Shown: piece after piece, positions 21,880 through 32,316 of the stretch
Numbering within the stretch: position 1 is the stretch's first letter
Layout: each line of letters starts with the position of its first letter
NCBI GenBank assembly: GCA_035079385.1
Contig: JAVHKY010000048.1
Location: 499,501 to 563,500, forward strand
Source: Aspidiotus rigidus
Lineage: Eukaryota; Arthropoda; Insecta; Hemiptera; Diaspididae
DNA length: 64,000 nt
Reading direction: 5' to 3'
Notes under the pieces: model-generated
The model's database searches: none
What the model was told of the DNA's origin: nothing
What the model saw: the letters and a program-made list of their open reading frames with translations, nothing else
Program-made: the position numbers and the translations under genes

Positions 21880-23260
21880 AATTTTCGAGTAGTGGGAACA
21901 CGCAAAAAGGCTAGTATACTGTATATTAGGAATGAGGCCTAGTATACTAAGCTAGTATTCGCTCGTTCGCCCCCTTCTTCGTCTAGTATAAGTCTATTCA
22001 GAATAAGCTAGTATACTGTATATCCTCTTCGTTCACGCCTACGTCACAGCATCGTTGTATTCAAAATAATTTCGAGATTTGTGATCGATGGTGCTTAGGG
22101 AAAGTAAACAAACTTTTTTTACACGGACTTTTCCATAAGAAGAAAAATTAAATTCGATCATTTGCTCATATTTGAATAGAAGAATAAAGTGAGAAACAAA
22201 AAATACATTCTCAAATACTTGAGATCTTCCAGATCTTGATTATCAACGTTGAATTCCTTATTTATTTCTCATTTTGAAATACTAACACATGATCGAAATG
22301 TTCCCTGTGTATTCTTACGGGAGTCGATAATGTTGTAAGCACCATCGCATGATACTATCGCAAAATTCTGCGATATATCGCAGAATATCGCGCACTATCG
22401 ATCAAAATTGCTCGATGTTAGCAGTTAGTGACGTCAAGTGAACGAAGAGGATTAGGTCTGGGTTTCATAGCCCTTCTCGATGGGTCCGCTCGTTCGCCTC
22501 CTTTTTTGTCCAGTATAAGTCTAGTTTAGAGCTAGTATATAAAGCTAGTCTAGTATGAAGCAAGCCCAGTATACAATGTCAAATTTTCAGGGGTGCCGTG
22601 AAGCCACTTCTTTGAAGACAATTCTTCGTAGGAAATTTGGGGGGCGGTTTTTTCCTTTGTTCTCGTAACATTATAGGGGGGTTTCTTCTTTTTTTTTTTT
22701 TGCTTCTTAAAAATTTTTTGGGGGGCGAAATCTTCGTAAGCCTAGGGGGAATAGCTCAGCTAGTATATTAGGCTAGTATAATGTACATTAGGGCTAGTAT
22801 AATCAAGCCTAGTATACTAAGCTAGTACTAAGCTAGTATTGCACGCACGCACGCACTAGAGTAGGGCTCAGAGAAAATAAGTCTAGTTTAGAGCTAGTAT
22901 GAAGCAAGCCCAGTATACAATGTCAAATAGTATAGCTCAGCTACTGGCTAGTATAATGAAGCCTAGTCTAGTATACTAAACTAGTACTAAGCTAGTGTTG
23001 CACGCACGCACGCACGCGCACGCAAATTTCGAAATTAGGGTAGGGCTCTGAGAAAACTAGTATACTGTAATATTAGGTCTGGGTTTCATGGCCCTTCTCG
23101 ATGGGTCCGCTCGTTCGCCTCCTAGCTAGTACTAAGCTAGTATTGCACGCACGCACGCAAATTTCGAAATTAGGGTAGGGCTCAGAGAAAAAATCCCAAG
23201 TCCCAAGGTCATCTGCACGCACACACGCACGCGCACGCAAATTTCGAAATTCAGGCCAGA
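21880..23260. repeat. CTAGTATA-rich composite repeat region
   Basis: The words GCTAGTATA and CTAGTATACT recur more than a dozen times at irregular spacing. Longer blocks are duplicated within the region. CCCTTCTCGATGGGTCCGCT occurs at about 22471 and 23091. CCCAGTATACAATGTCAAAT occurs at about 22567 and 22907. AGGGTAGGGCTCAGAGAAAA-like blocks occur near 22862, 23040 and 23173. (CACG)n runs preceding CAAATTTCGAAATT occur at about 22845, 23000, 23145 and 23215. There is no coding potential. A related TAGTCTAGTATACTGTATAT is at about 39661. It looks like repeated local duplication of a small module rather than a simple satellite. Confidence 0.75.
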
Positions 23261-24720
23261 GCAAAGACATGAAACATGTCAAAATAAAAAGTAGTAAGTC
23301 TCGAGATAAGTACGTTACTTTCGTAATCGTTTTTATTTTGTAGTGTACCGTGTGAAAATAAATTAAGACCGTCTGTATTCTCATTCTTCAGGAACAAAAA
23401 TATGATCATTATAACGAATTTATGGTACCTACATCAATAGCGTATAGCGCAAGTTTTAAGCGAACGACGGTGACGTGTCGGTCGAACAAGCGCCATCATA
23501 ATCGAAAAAGTATCGAACAATAGGGACGAATCAAACAGAACGGGAGGCTGGCCGTCGTTGGGTAATAAAAAGAAAAAAAAATCCCCTACTTATATTATTT
23601 TTGTATTGAATGTTGTTCGTCACTCATATTCCCAAATCGTGTTTCATTCGCACATGTATAGTTTCAGTGTAATGTCGTTTTTCAATTAATCAAGATCCGC
23701 TATCAAATTATATCATCGAGTTTACGAGTGGGCTGGGCTTCGCTACAAGAAAACCATCCAGTACGGTTCTTCGTTACAGCCATAGACAGGTATACGTGCG
23801 CCGATACCGTACTTCTCAGACATTTTCTACACAATAAAATTAAATACGAGGCGGATGCTGATGCGTTTCATCGTGTCTCAAAATATGAAGAATATTTTAT
23901 CTTCGGCAAGATATTCGTGTAGATTGTTTAGCTCAAATCATTACGAAGGCTAAGCAAAATTATAAAAGCGTTTATCCGCAGTATTTGGACCCATTAGAGC
24001 AATCGCACGCTAGAGTGAATCTCCCTATCGTGCTCAGAAAAATACAGTTCATAATTTCAGAATAGAAATTGAAAAATATACAAATTCTCAGTAATTAAGA
24101 TGAGAACGAGATGTTTTTATGAGCACATACTGAGAAGTGATATTCCATTGTTTGAAAATTTATGGTCGAATCGCGTAATCTTACTCTTTTCTGCAGGTTT
24201 TGGGAGAGAATATATCTCCCTAATCCCCCCACTTTGTAAATACGCGCCTGGAACGGTTAATTCGAGTAATAGATATTATTACATCAGTCCAGGCTAATAC
24301 GTGTATTTATAGAATAAATATTCCCCTTAAATGTGGATTGGAAATAAATGAAAGCTAATATTCTAAGGACAGGGTTGCTTATAAGAACGTCCTCGTTCTA
24401 TTTTAAAATTTTGAAGACTTCGAATTATATGTGCACATATACTGAACCTATTTCGTGTAAATAATGAATCAATTCTCATCTCAATATATCGCGTTTTTGT
24501 TTTTTCTCTTTGATTTGTTTTTATTGAAACTTCTAGAATATAAATGATACCGACGAGCTTTTTTGGCGCAAATAAGACGCAATGATATATGTATAAAACA
24601 AGAATAGGTTTGACAAAATTTTCGTCGCACGTAAATTGAGTCTCATATGGATATCAGGGGGTCAAAATCTATGTACGTCGCGTCTAAAAACCCTCTCTTC
24701 ACATCAATGGAAGGGTAGCA
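23261..24720. other. Stretch without recognisable gene
   Basis: Short frames at 23728-23922 and 24100-24297 have no recognisable similarity. Nothing else is supported. Confidence 0.5.
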
Positions 24721-24779
24721 GTGATAATGAAAGGGGTGTACTCGAAAAAGTAACGTATTACAAAGGAAACCACCCGAAA

Positions 24780-25582
24780 TTAACAGCCGCGAACGCTTTT
24801 GGTTAAATAACCATCTTCTAAGCCTAAGTGAACGGAAGCGACTGAACCCAGCACCATCAACGAAGACAGAGGAACTCGAAATGAAATCCATGATTGAACT
24901 AGCGAGTCATCAAAACGTGAATCATTCTCATATACTAATTTGATCAATCCCTCATCGGGAATATACCTGTTGAGAACAGTGATGTCTTCATTATTCCGGT
25001 GTATAATAATTTCTATATTTTCCAAACCTAACCGCTCGAAGTACGAATTCTTCCTATGGAGGAGGGCCTCAGATCCCTCCTTAAACTTATGGCCACTTTC
25101 GATTAAATGATCGGAGAATGCCGATTCACCCAATTTACCCTTCTCCCAAGCCTTTTTATGCTCAGCTACCCGAATTTGGAGCTGGCGGCCCGTCATCCCT
25201 ACATAGATACCCGAGTAATCGTTACACGCTACACTATATAAACTCCACCCCTCTCGGCCACCTGAATGGGGTCTTTTAATTTCACAAATAAGATTTTAAC
25301 CGTATTGGGATTATAAAATGTTGGCCGGAATCCAAAAGGGCGGAGGACACGTCCCAACTTCAAAGAGAACTTGCCCAGGAAAGGAAGTCCAATCCACCTC
25401 TTTCTACTTTCTAGGTGATCCCTGGGGAGGGAGGTTGTGGAGTCGAGACATTTTCTAGTGAGCCTCCTCCGGACCATAACGTCGACGTCTACCCTAACTT
25501 GATTCACTCTGGCCAGGTGCTCAATCGTCACAAATTCATTTTGGAAAGCCGCCTGACTCAAGGGTATATTTGAGTCAGTCAA
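24780..25582 (-). pseudogene. PLE C: reverse transcriptase C-terminus and GIY-YIG endonuclease
   Basis: At 25229-25582 the minus frame gives IGLPFLGKFSLKLGRVLRP and then KDPIQVAERGGVYIV, the conserved link between PLE reverse transcriptase and endonuclease. One frame change near 25230 then gives the GIY-YIG core with GVYSVACNDYSGIYVG and MTGRQLQIRVAEHKKAW, followed by DHLIESGHKF (24780-25196). The GVY...YVG signature, the downstream Arg (RVAEH) and the helix after it are intact. In active PLEs this domain cuts target DNA for priming. The frame break and the damaged palm argue that this copy is dead. Past the domain the frame runs into 3' sequence (LEDGYLTKSVRG), where the hairpin motif lies. 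Confidence 0.85.
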
Positions 25583-26100
25583 TGAATTAGGCTATTGAAA
25601 GCTGCGATCTTATGGGCAGTAGGACAAGAGGACGACCTGTGGATAACAATGTCGGTTGACGTTTCTTTTCTATAAATTCCAAACTCGTGGACGCCATAAT
25701 AAATAGAGATGGACAAATCCAAAAAGTTTATTAATAAACCACTGATTTCCAATGTGAATTTTATGGAAGGGTATTGGCTATTTAAATAAGTAAGGAACTC
25801 ACTCAGGAGTTCCACAGGACCGGTCCACGCACATAACACGTCTTCCACGCATGTATACTAATAGTAGACGTGACTTAAGAACACCTGGACGGAGGAAAAT
25901 AAATCACTTTCGAATTTCAACATGAATACCTCCGAAATGAGCGAACCCAAAGAGGAACCAATGGGAATTCCCACTTCTTCAGGGAACCCAAACAATTTCC
26001 CATCAAACTTACAAAAATTAGGTGACCAGCAGACGTTTGGAAGGGCCAAAGAATTCCGCAAATTCTTCGTGAGGGACATTAGCTTTAACCAGTAACTCAC
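25579..26100 (-). pseudogene. PLE C: reverse transcriptase palm fragment
   Basis: One minus frame spans 26100-25579 with a single stop near 25857. In order it shows FCKFDGKLFGFPEEVGIPIG, SSLGSLISEVFMLKFE (the motif that reads DGVAMGSPLSPVLA in relatives), then YTCVEDVLCAWTGP at the catalytic motif. SIKFTLE follows, then INFLDLSIS, and HRSSSCPTAHKIAAFNSLIH closes the fragment. The usual YVDD box reads CVED here, so one residue of the catalytic signature has changed in addition to the stop. The fingers domain and earlier motifs are missing. Confidence 0.88.
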
Positions 26101-26200
26101 ACATATGTTGCATAGCGACGACCTTTCGTATGTGCGGCTGCTAATTTCGTGTGATTTCCTTTGTAATACGTTACTTTTTGGAGTACAACCCTTTTAATAT

Positions 26201-28370
26201 AATGCTTAACCATAAGATCGAGGAACGTGTTAACTCGGGCAGCAGTGATGTTATTACGAGGAATAAGTATACTGAGAAGATTTCATCATGAAAAAAAAAA
26301 AATGCCCAAAACGTGATATGAAAAAATTCATGCGTATGATTACAAGACTCATTCTCGAAGATACGCATCTCAAGACACGTGGTTTTGGCGGCCGCCTTGT
26401 CCGCAAACGGCCCACAGCTCAAACCACGACGCGACGCTCAAATCACGCACTAGATAGGTGGATATATTTTGAGAATTTCGTTGTTTCATAATGCACCCCT
26501 CCCCTTAATTACATCAACGCTCGCGATGTTTGGTCTACAGCCTTGTCATAAATTTTCAGTCACTTTCCCTGATCTTTCGTCTCTAAGTATATTGTCGTAC
26601 GACATCTAATTCGATCGAATTTACGTAATATGTGCGCGAGATGATGAGAAAAAACGTTTACATAAAACATATACCTACTTTTATAATCTCTCTTTTTTCT
26701 CTTTCTTTCCAATGCTTTAAAAATGGGCTATTATTTAGAATTATTTTACAAAATTTAATTTGGTGTGGCATTCCTGTATGAAGGGAAAAGCCAAAGAGTC
26801 GGTATACCATTTTTTCTGGTGCTGCGCGCGAAAATTTTTTTCACCACTTTTCATTCGGCATAACATGATGAAAAGAGAAAAATAATGAAGAAAGACAGAT
26901 AATGTCACGCAATCAAATATAGTAACGAGCAAATAGTTAAACGCGCTACTCTTGTTTATTTTTATAATTATAATGTATTCGGATGTAATTATGTTCTCGT
27001 TATAGGTACACATGAGTTTACATAAACAAAATACTCTCGTGTTCTACATTATGTTTATAACTTAATAATGTACCGACAGAACGCGCGCTCTTTTTAATGA
27101 AGAGTATACACTGTACCGTACTTCAAGAAGAATTATAGGGAGAAAAGTGGCCAACCGCCAGCGAATATATTTCTCCTGTCTTCTTACTGCGTGTGGTTTC
27201 ATAGTCGGGATATTCGATTCGCAGTAATTGAGTTATAAAATGTAAAAGTGAGTATACAAGTAACTCATTCAGGTAGTGTATAATTTCATCACAGAAATTA
27301 TTAGATCAATACAACCCACCTCATACAATAAGTGTTCATGTGACTGATAATCACTGATGACTGACATCATTTAGGCAAATGAGGCAAATAGTAAACCAAA
27401 AACTTCTATAATGCATCTCTTTGTACTTCGCTTTGCATTTTGAGTGCCAATTGATTCTAATTATTTACATTCGCATCTTCTCATCTAGTCATCTATCTAC
27501 ATCAATGTTCCTCAAACTTTCTCACAACGCGGTACATTTTTCATGAGACGATATTCTTGCGGCACAGCATTTCCAAAACTCTAAATATTTTTCTGCATTT
27601 TGACATTTTCATTTCTCTACTGATTTTCCCCCTCCTAATTTCAGAATTTATGGCCGTACAAGATAACCATAGAAAGCCATAGCCTTCTTTATGCTACGGT
27701 TCCGGGAAACAAGGGCTTTGATCTTCTAGAATTTGAGAAAATTTTGAGTTCTGCTACCAATATATACGCAAAAGGGTCTAGGTGTTCCTTGCATTTACTG
27801 GAAAACCCTTTGGGCTCTCCTATAATTCCAATATTCGCGGGGAAACATGAAGTGCAGCCTTCTGCATCTCTTCCATCAGGTGTTATGATCATTATTGAAA
27901 ATAAAGACGCTATTGAACAAGAAGAAGAAAAAAAAATCAAAATTATTATTATCATTCATGATGCATAGACATGTTTCTTTTTCTCTCTCTCCCTGTCTTC
28001 AATATGTTTATGGACGTATAAATTAAAATCGGCAAGGTTATTATTAAAGTTGACAACCTATCTGAATTCACATTTATAGAGACAGCAATGAGCACACGTC
28101 AACATACCGTCTCCTATTCGATTATTGTGGGGACTGATGATAAATAAAATATTTTTGAAACAAATCCGGCGTTTCTGATGAAGTTGATTGAATTACCATT
28201 ATGATAACTGACTAAAAAGAAAAAAGCTTTCACAGCGCGAAAGAGAAACCGACTTTCCCTATCTTATTATCCTACATCTCTGTTTCTTTTTGGGGCTCTT
28301 GCCTCCGGCAAGGCAAGAACCTCTATGCAATTGCGAAAAAAAAAAACAAACAAGACTGAGTTGCCAGGCG
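26201..28370. other. Stretch without confident gene; possible hAT-like edge and unassigned frames
   Basis: At 27502-27575 AATGTTCCTCAAACTTTCTC followed by GCGGCACAG resembles the start of Charlie-like hAT elements, but no partner terminus was found. At 27689-27968 both strands are open: 88 codons on the minus strand, 74 on the plus. Neither product is recognised, although the region is less AT-biased than its surroundings. Around 28281-28320 a hairpin GGGCTCTTGCCTCCGGCAAG leads into the dispersed repeat at 28380. Confidence 0.35.
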
Positions 28371-28379
28371 CCTCAGTAT

Positions 28380-28600
28380 CCGGATCTCTTGGTTTTTTTT
28401 CTTTTCGAATTGACTGTTACGTGACAGAAATTTATTTCCTAATTTTTTTCAAAAGATCTAGAGCATGTTTTCCTATTAAGATGTAGAGCTCAAGAGATCT
28501 CAATTTTTTCTATGTCAAGATCTGGAAACCAAGAGATCTACATCTTTGTTCCACTCAGATATGAAATCTTAGAGACTTAACATTTGTACATACGGTAGGT
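28380..28600 (+). repeat. Dispersed repeat with AGATCTC words (inverted partner at 39095-39330)
   Basis: TTTCAAAAGATCTAGAGC, GTAGAGCTCAAGAGATCTC, TATGTCAAGATCTGGAAACC and AAGAGATCTACATCTTTGTT occur here. The same words occur in reverse complement, in the same order, at 39095-39330. Both copies are followed by a CACGCAGT-x-GCGT hairpin and GACTTTTC (28676-28705 and 39281-39310). The element type is unknown. Confidence 0.7.
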
Positions 28601-29589
28601 ATATTACCATTAAGGAAGTATCAAAACTTTTTTGAAGACAGTCCAAAAATTTGAAAAATGCTATGCTAAAGAGCTCACGCAGTAGCGTAAGCATCACCGA
28701 CTTTTCAATAATTTGCTATAAAATCATTTACACATGCTCCCCACATCTAAACTTCATTGTTTCTCAGTTATAAGCTGATTGCGATAATAATAATTTAAGG
28801 TATTCCACTTACTCTTCTATTGTTCAATTCATTTCTAATCTTTTTAATAAGTATCTACTCTTATAATTTTCAAATACAGGTATTCATGGGAAATAACTCA
28901 AATAGGAGTCGACTGATAGCTTTCTCTTCCTATAAGTACATACATTAAACTCTAAATAGAAAAAGGGAACATGCCTCTATTGAAATTAAAATATAAAACT
29001 TAGGTGATTTAGAAGAATCTCAAAGTATTAACCTAACTGTCCATTTCCAAAAATACAGTGAGATATTATGAAGTCAATAATGACAAAAATCAAAACATAG
29101 ATGAGGAAAATTGAAATGGCCAATGAAACTTCCACTTCGTCTTTACATGAATTTCAACATTACTCCCCAGTGTTCAGGCTACGAGCCTATTGCGATAATG
29201 TAGAAAAAAAAAAAAAATGCCATGCATACATGCATAACGCAGTAATTATAAAATACACGGCTAATTATTCAGTCCATCGCGTACGCGCAACGTTTGTTTA
29301 ACGTATCCAATAAACGTCGAATTTTTTCAATCATATATGACTGGTAATGAGAAGTTTTCACAGCCAATAGGTGTATGATGCTTTATCACGTGGCAAAAGA
29401 ACTCAAATAAATTGAATAAGCGAGATTTAGCTCTTACGGCTCTGTACATACTCATATTTTGAGAATTACTCACGAACCACTTATCTAATCGATACAAAAA
29501 TTACAGAGCAATAAGATTGAATACACAATGACGTAATGCTGTGATATAAAGATAATAAGATTGATATTTTTTGAGAAACAACACTAAGA

Positions 29590-29905
29590 AATTCGAGGAA
29601 AATTGAGGATTACTCAACTATTCATCCGATCTCAGAAAAAAATGCACATGCCCAACTTTAGATAACCTACTACAACTTGACCTAACTTTACAAGAATACA
29701 ACCGGTAGTTTTTGAGGAGTTGCCGAGGACAAAAAAAATCTTATATATATATCTATAAATATATAAGGATACCTGAAATTTTTTTATTAGTCTCAGGATG
29801 ATCTAGGACCTCTAAAACATCGAGAAAATTCTTTCCCCGGCTTCCCCGTCACAACTGTGTCGGGAGCAATACCTGACTTTTCGTTCGAAAAGTCGGTAAA
29901 ATAAA
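29590..29905 (+). repeat. AAACCTGAAATTTT repeat family, copy 1
   Basis: In order: CATCCGATC, GGTAGTTTTTGAGGAGTTGC, AGGACAAAAAAAATCTTATA, a short AT tract, ATAAGGATACCTGAAATTT, GATCTAGGACC, TAAAACATCGAGAAA, and a closing hairpin GACTTTTCGTTCGAAAAGTC plus GGTAAAA. Copies with the same order lie at 42135-42486 and (3' part) 42893-43015, with a diverged one at 39486-39610. The AT tract is internal to the family. It is non-coding. Confidence 0.75.
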
Positions 29906-31474
29906 ATCATAGATGACACGGAATAATATTGTGATGATGGAAAACACCAGAGAGGCACGAATATAGTTTTCTTTAATTACATGATTTACGTTCAATAGGA
30001 AAAGTAATAATGATTGCGGATTGAACAGAGTGATTGCGGAAAAAAATTTACACTTAATTCGACGAGGCGACCGTCCCTACTTTCTTCAACTTATTTCATA
30101 ATCGAGGGTTGTGATTGGAGATTAATTATTATAATTTTAATACCAAATAAGGAAATAGGTTTATCGCGATGTGCGCGATTGTTTATTAAGAGTTAGCAGT
30201 TTTAATTTTGCGTTCGAATAGATTTCCGAGAAGAATGAAACATAGGGGTATATTTACCTTAGGAATATGTGGTGATCAATCTGATTGTCACACATCGCCT
30301 TCCTCCCTTAAAAAAGGAAGAAAAGATTTTTTTTTTTTTTTTGTGAAAATGCGGCAGGAACAATCGCGATATAATATATGAGAGGTATCTTCTTCTTCTA
30401 ATGTATAAAATAGAAAGTTTGTCTGTATATCTGTATGTTCGTCCATAACTTTCGAACGCCTTCACTTATCAACCTGGAATTTTTTTTGAAAAATTTCGTT
30501 TTTTCTGGGTCAGGTTCTTAAATACATTTCGATATTTTGACTCCCTGAAGGTGGAGTAGGGGGCGACAAAATTAGGAAAAACGGGCATTATCGAGTACTG
30601 AAACTGCTTTGCGCTGTACGTTAGACCTACGCGCGTTGAGTGGCGCAGTTTCGAAAATTGAATTATTGTGATAACTCGAGTATAACTCATTTTTATGAAA
30701 AATTGAAGAGAACAAAAATTGTAGCCCCTGTAATTTCCTTTCGAATGAGCCCGGTTTTAGATTTTTAGGAGGAAATTTTGTGACTACAGTATTCGCTGTA
30801 CTTCCATACTAAGTAAGTTATTTTATTCAAGGGTTTAAAATCACCTACATAAAGGATTTTTTATAATACATGAAGCGAAAGTGCTGCGTATCGTGTTCGT
30901 TTTTCGTAGCGAAACATGCCGTTATCAGAACCGTGGCGAAAATGTTTTACCAGTGGCGAAAATATTTTACCCGTGGCGAAAATCAAGTCAGTGGTGCCAT
31001 TGGAAAAATTCGTAAACATTCTTTTTGAATGATAACCAATTTTTCTAAACTGATACCCCGAAAACACCTTTCTACAGTTAAACGAAAACCGTGTTTTTCA
31101 CCACTGTGATAAACTACTTTTTCTTTCGCCACGCAAGGCGCGAAAGTAGAAAGCAATTTTTCACGATCCATGATTTTATCATTTTCCTTTGAAATCTCAA
31201 TTTCTGATGAGGATTTTGAACTTTTCTGATCACAAAAATTTGTATTCGTCTTCAGCGTACTTTTTCTTTCTAATTGATTGGGCAACGATCATTTCAATCA
31301 TGATTTTCGAATAGAAAATGAAAAATACGCTCTCTTTTGAACTAGGTACAATACTTACATTATCGTCAAATCGAGAAGAAAATGAGGAACCCGCGATGGT
31401 AATGGTGACTACGATCTAACGACAGTGCGGGGAAATGACGATACGTTTCCGGGGTATCCGTTTAAAAAAATATC

Positions 31475-31598
31475 TTACAGTACGAGCAGCGAGTCGTGAG
31501 TATCGCAACTCGTTCGACTTGCGGCCACTCGCTTCGCTCGTGGCGCGCAACACGTCAAACTCGTTGCGATATCTCTCACTTTCGCTGCTCGTACAGTA
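31475..31598. repeat. Foldback module with CACTCGCTTCGCTCG core
   Basis: The left arm TTACAGTACGAGCAGCGAG pairs with the right arm CGCTGCTCGTACAGTAA, and the inner part (GTGAG...ATCGCAAC) pairs with (GTTGCGATATCTCTCAC). The core contains CACTCGCTTCGCTCGTGG, itself a small palindrome. It lies inside the Helitron candidate. Confidence 0.7.
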
Positions 31599-31681
31599 AT
31601 AATACTATAAATTGTAGGCCTAAGTGTTTCTTTCACTACATGTATTATAAAAAGTACTGTTTGTAATTCGTGTCGAAAACA

Positions 31682-31754
31682 AACGATATTGGAACTCGCT
31701 TATCCACACTCGCTTTGCTCGTGTGGCTACACTGCGCTCGTTCCAATATCGTTC
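31682..31754. repeat. Second foldback module with CACTCGCTTTGCTCG core
   Basis: AACGATATTGGAAC at the left pairs with GTTCCAATATCGTT at the right. The core has CCACACTCGCTTTGCTCGTG. It is close to the 31475 module but its arm sequence is different. Confidence 0.7.
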
Positions 31755-32316
31755 ATTTTCGCCACTTATTACAAAATGTACTATTTCATCCGGTATCTCA
31801 TACAAGAACCAATGTCTAGACAAGGTGCGCACTGCGTATGGGCTAGCGGAAATGACCCTTTTTTTTACCTGTTGTCCGTGTGTTTTCTTAGGGACTGGCA
31901 AAATGTCGATGGATTTGTCTGTATTCTGCTGCGATACAGGCTTCACGCGTTAAGTCAGCTCTCAAGTGAATTAGTGTGTAAAAAATTTAATTTGGTGATT
32001 TTATTTTTGTGCGACTCGGAACTTTGATATTTTATAAGTACAGTCGCAGTTTTTGGTGTCTATTTTCTTATTTTTGAACTGAATAGTTGTGAATTTTGCA
32101 AAACTCTTTCCACTGTTTCTTTTTTCCTTCCTTTTAAGCTAAAAGTGTTGAGTGTTATGTGAAAATTTTTGAAAAACGTAGCAAAAAATTCATCTGAATT
32201 CCAAGATACCTACAAAACACACATACCTACAAGATACAGATACCTATAAAACACAGATATCTACTCAACACACAGCTAGCGGTCAGGCGCGCCGGAGGCG
32301 CGTCGCCAACCGCTAG

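Larger units (their letters stand above)
24721..26200 (-). mobile_element. Penelope-like element C, 5'-truncated, with inverted 3' end
   Basis: A minus-strand PLE running from about 26105 down to at least 24721. Immediately beyond its 5' edge, plus-strand sequence at 26131-26200 repeats its 3' end in inverted orientation (left arm 24721-24795). Both arms carry GCGGCTG, AATTTCG, TTTCCTTTGTAATACGTTAC and GAGTACA. The visible arms are only about 70 bp. The reverse transcriptase starts at its central palm, so most of the 5' half is lost. Confidence 0.8.
30388..32316 (+). mobile_element. Candidate Helitron (non-autonomous)
   Basis: The 5' side has TCTTCTTCTAATGTATAAAA, then AGAAAGTTTGTCTGTATAT and GTATGTTCGTCCATAACTTT. 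This wording is common at the start of arthropod Helitrons. The 3' end is textbook: a CGCGCC-GGA-GGCGCG hairpin, then TCGCCAACCG and CTAG at 32313-32316 followed by T, as expected for insertion between A and T. No Rep/helicase coding is present. Minus frames inside (30861-31067 and 30983-31285) resemble nothing known. The 5' boundary is tentative, while the 3' end is much firmer and is shared with 43298. Confidence 0.5.

Noticed and set aside
22840..23240. (CACG)n runs, considered as a CRISPR-like array
   Set aside because: Runs are simple repeats with identical, not unique, spacers, and the sequence is eukaryotic.
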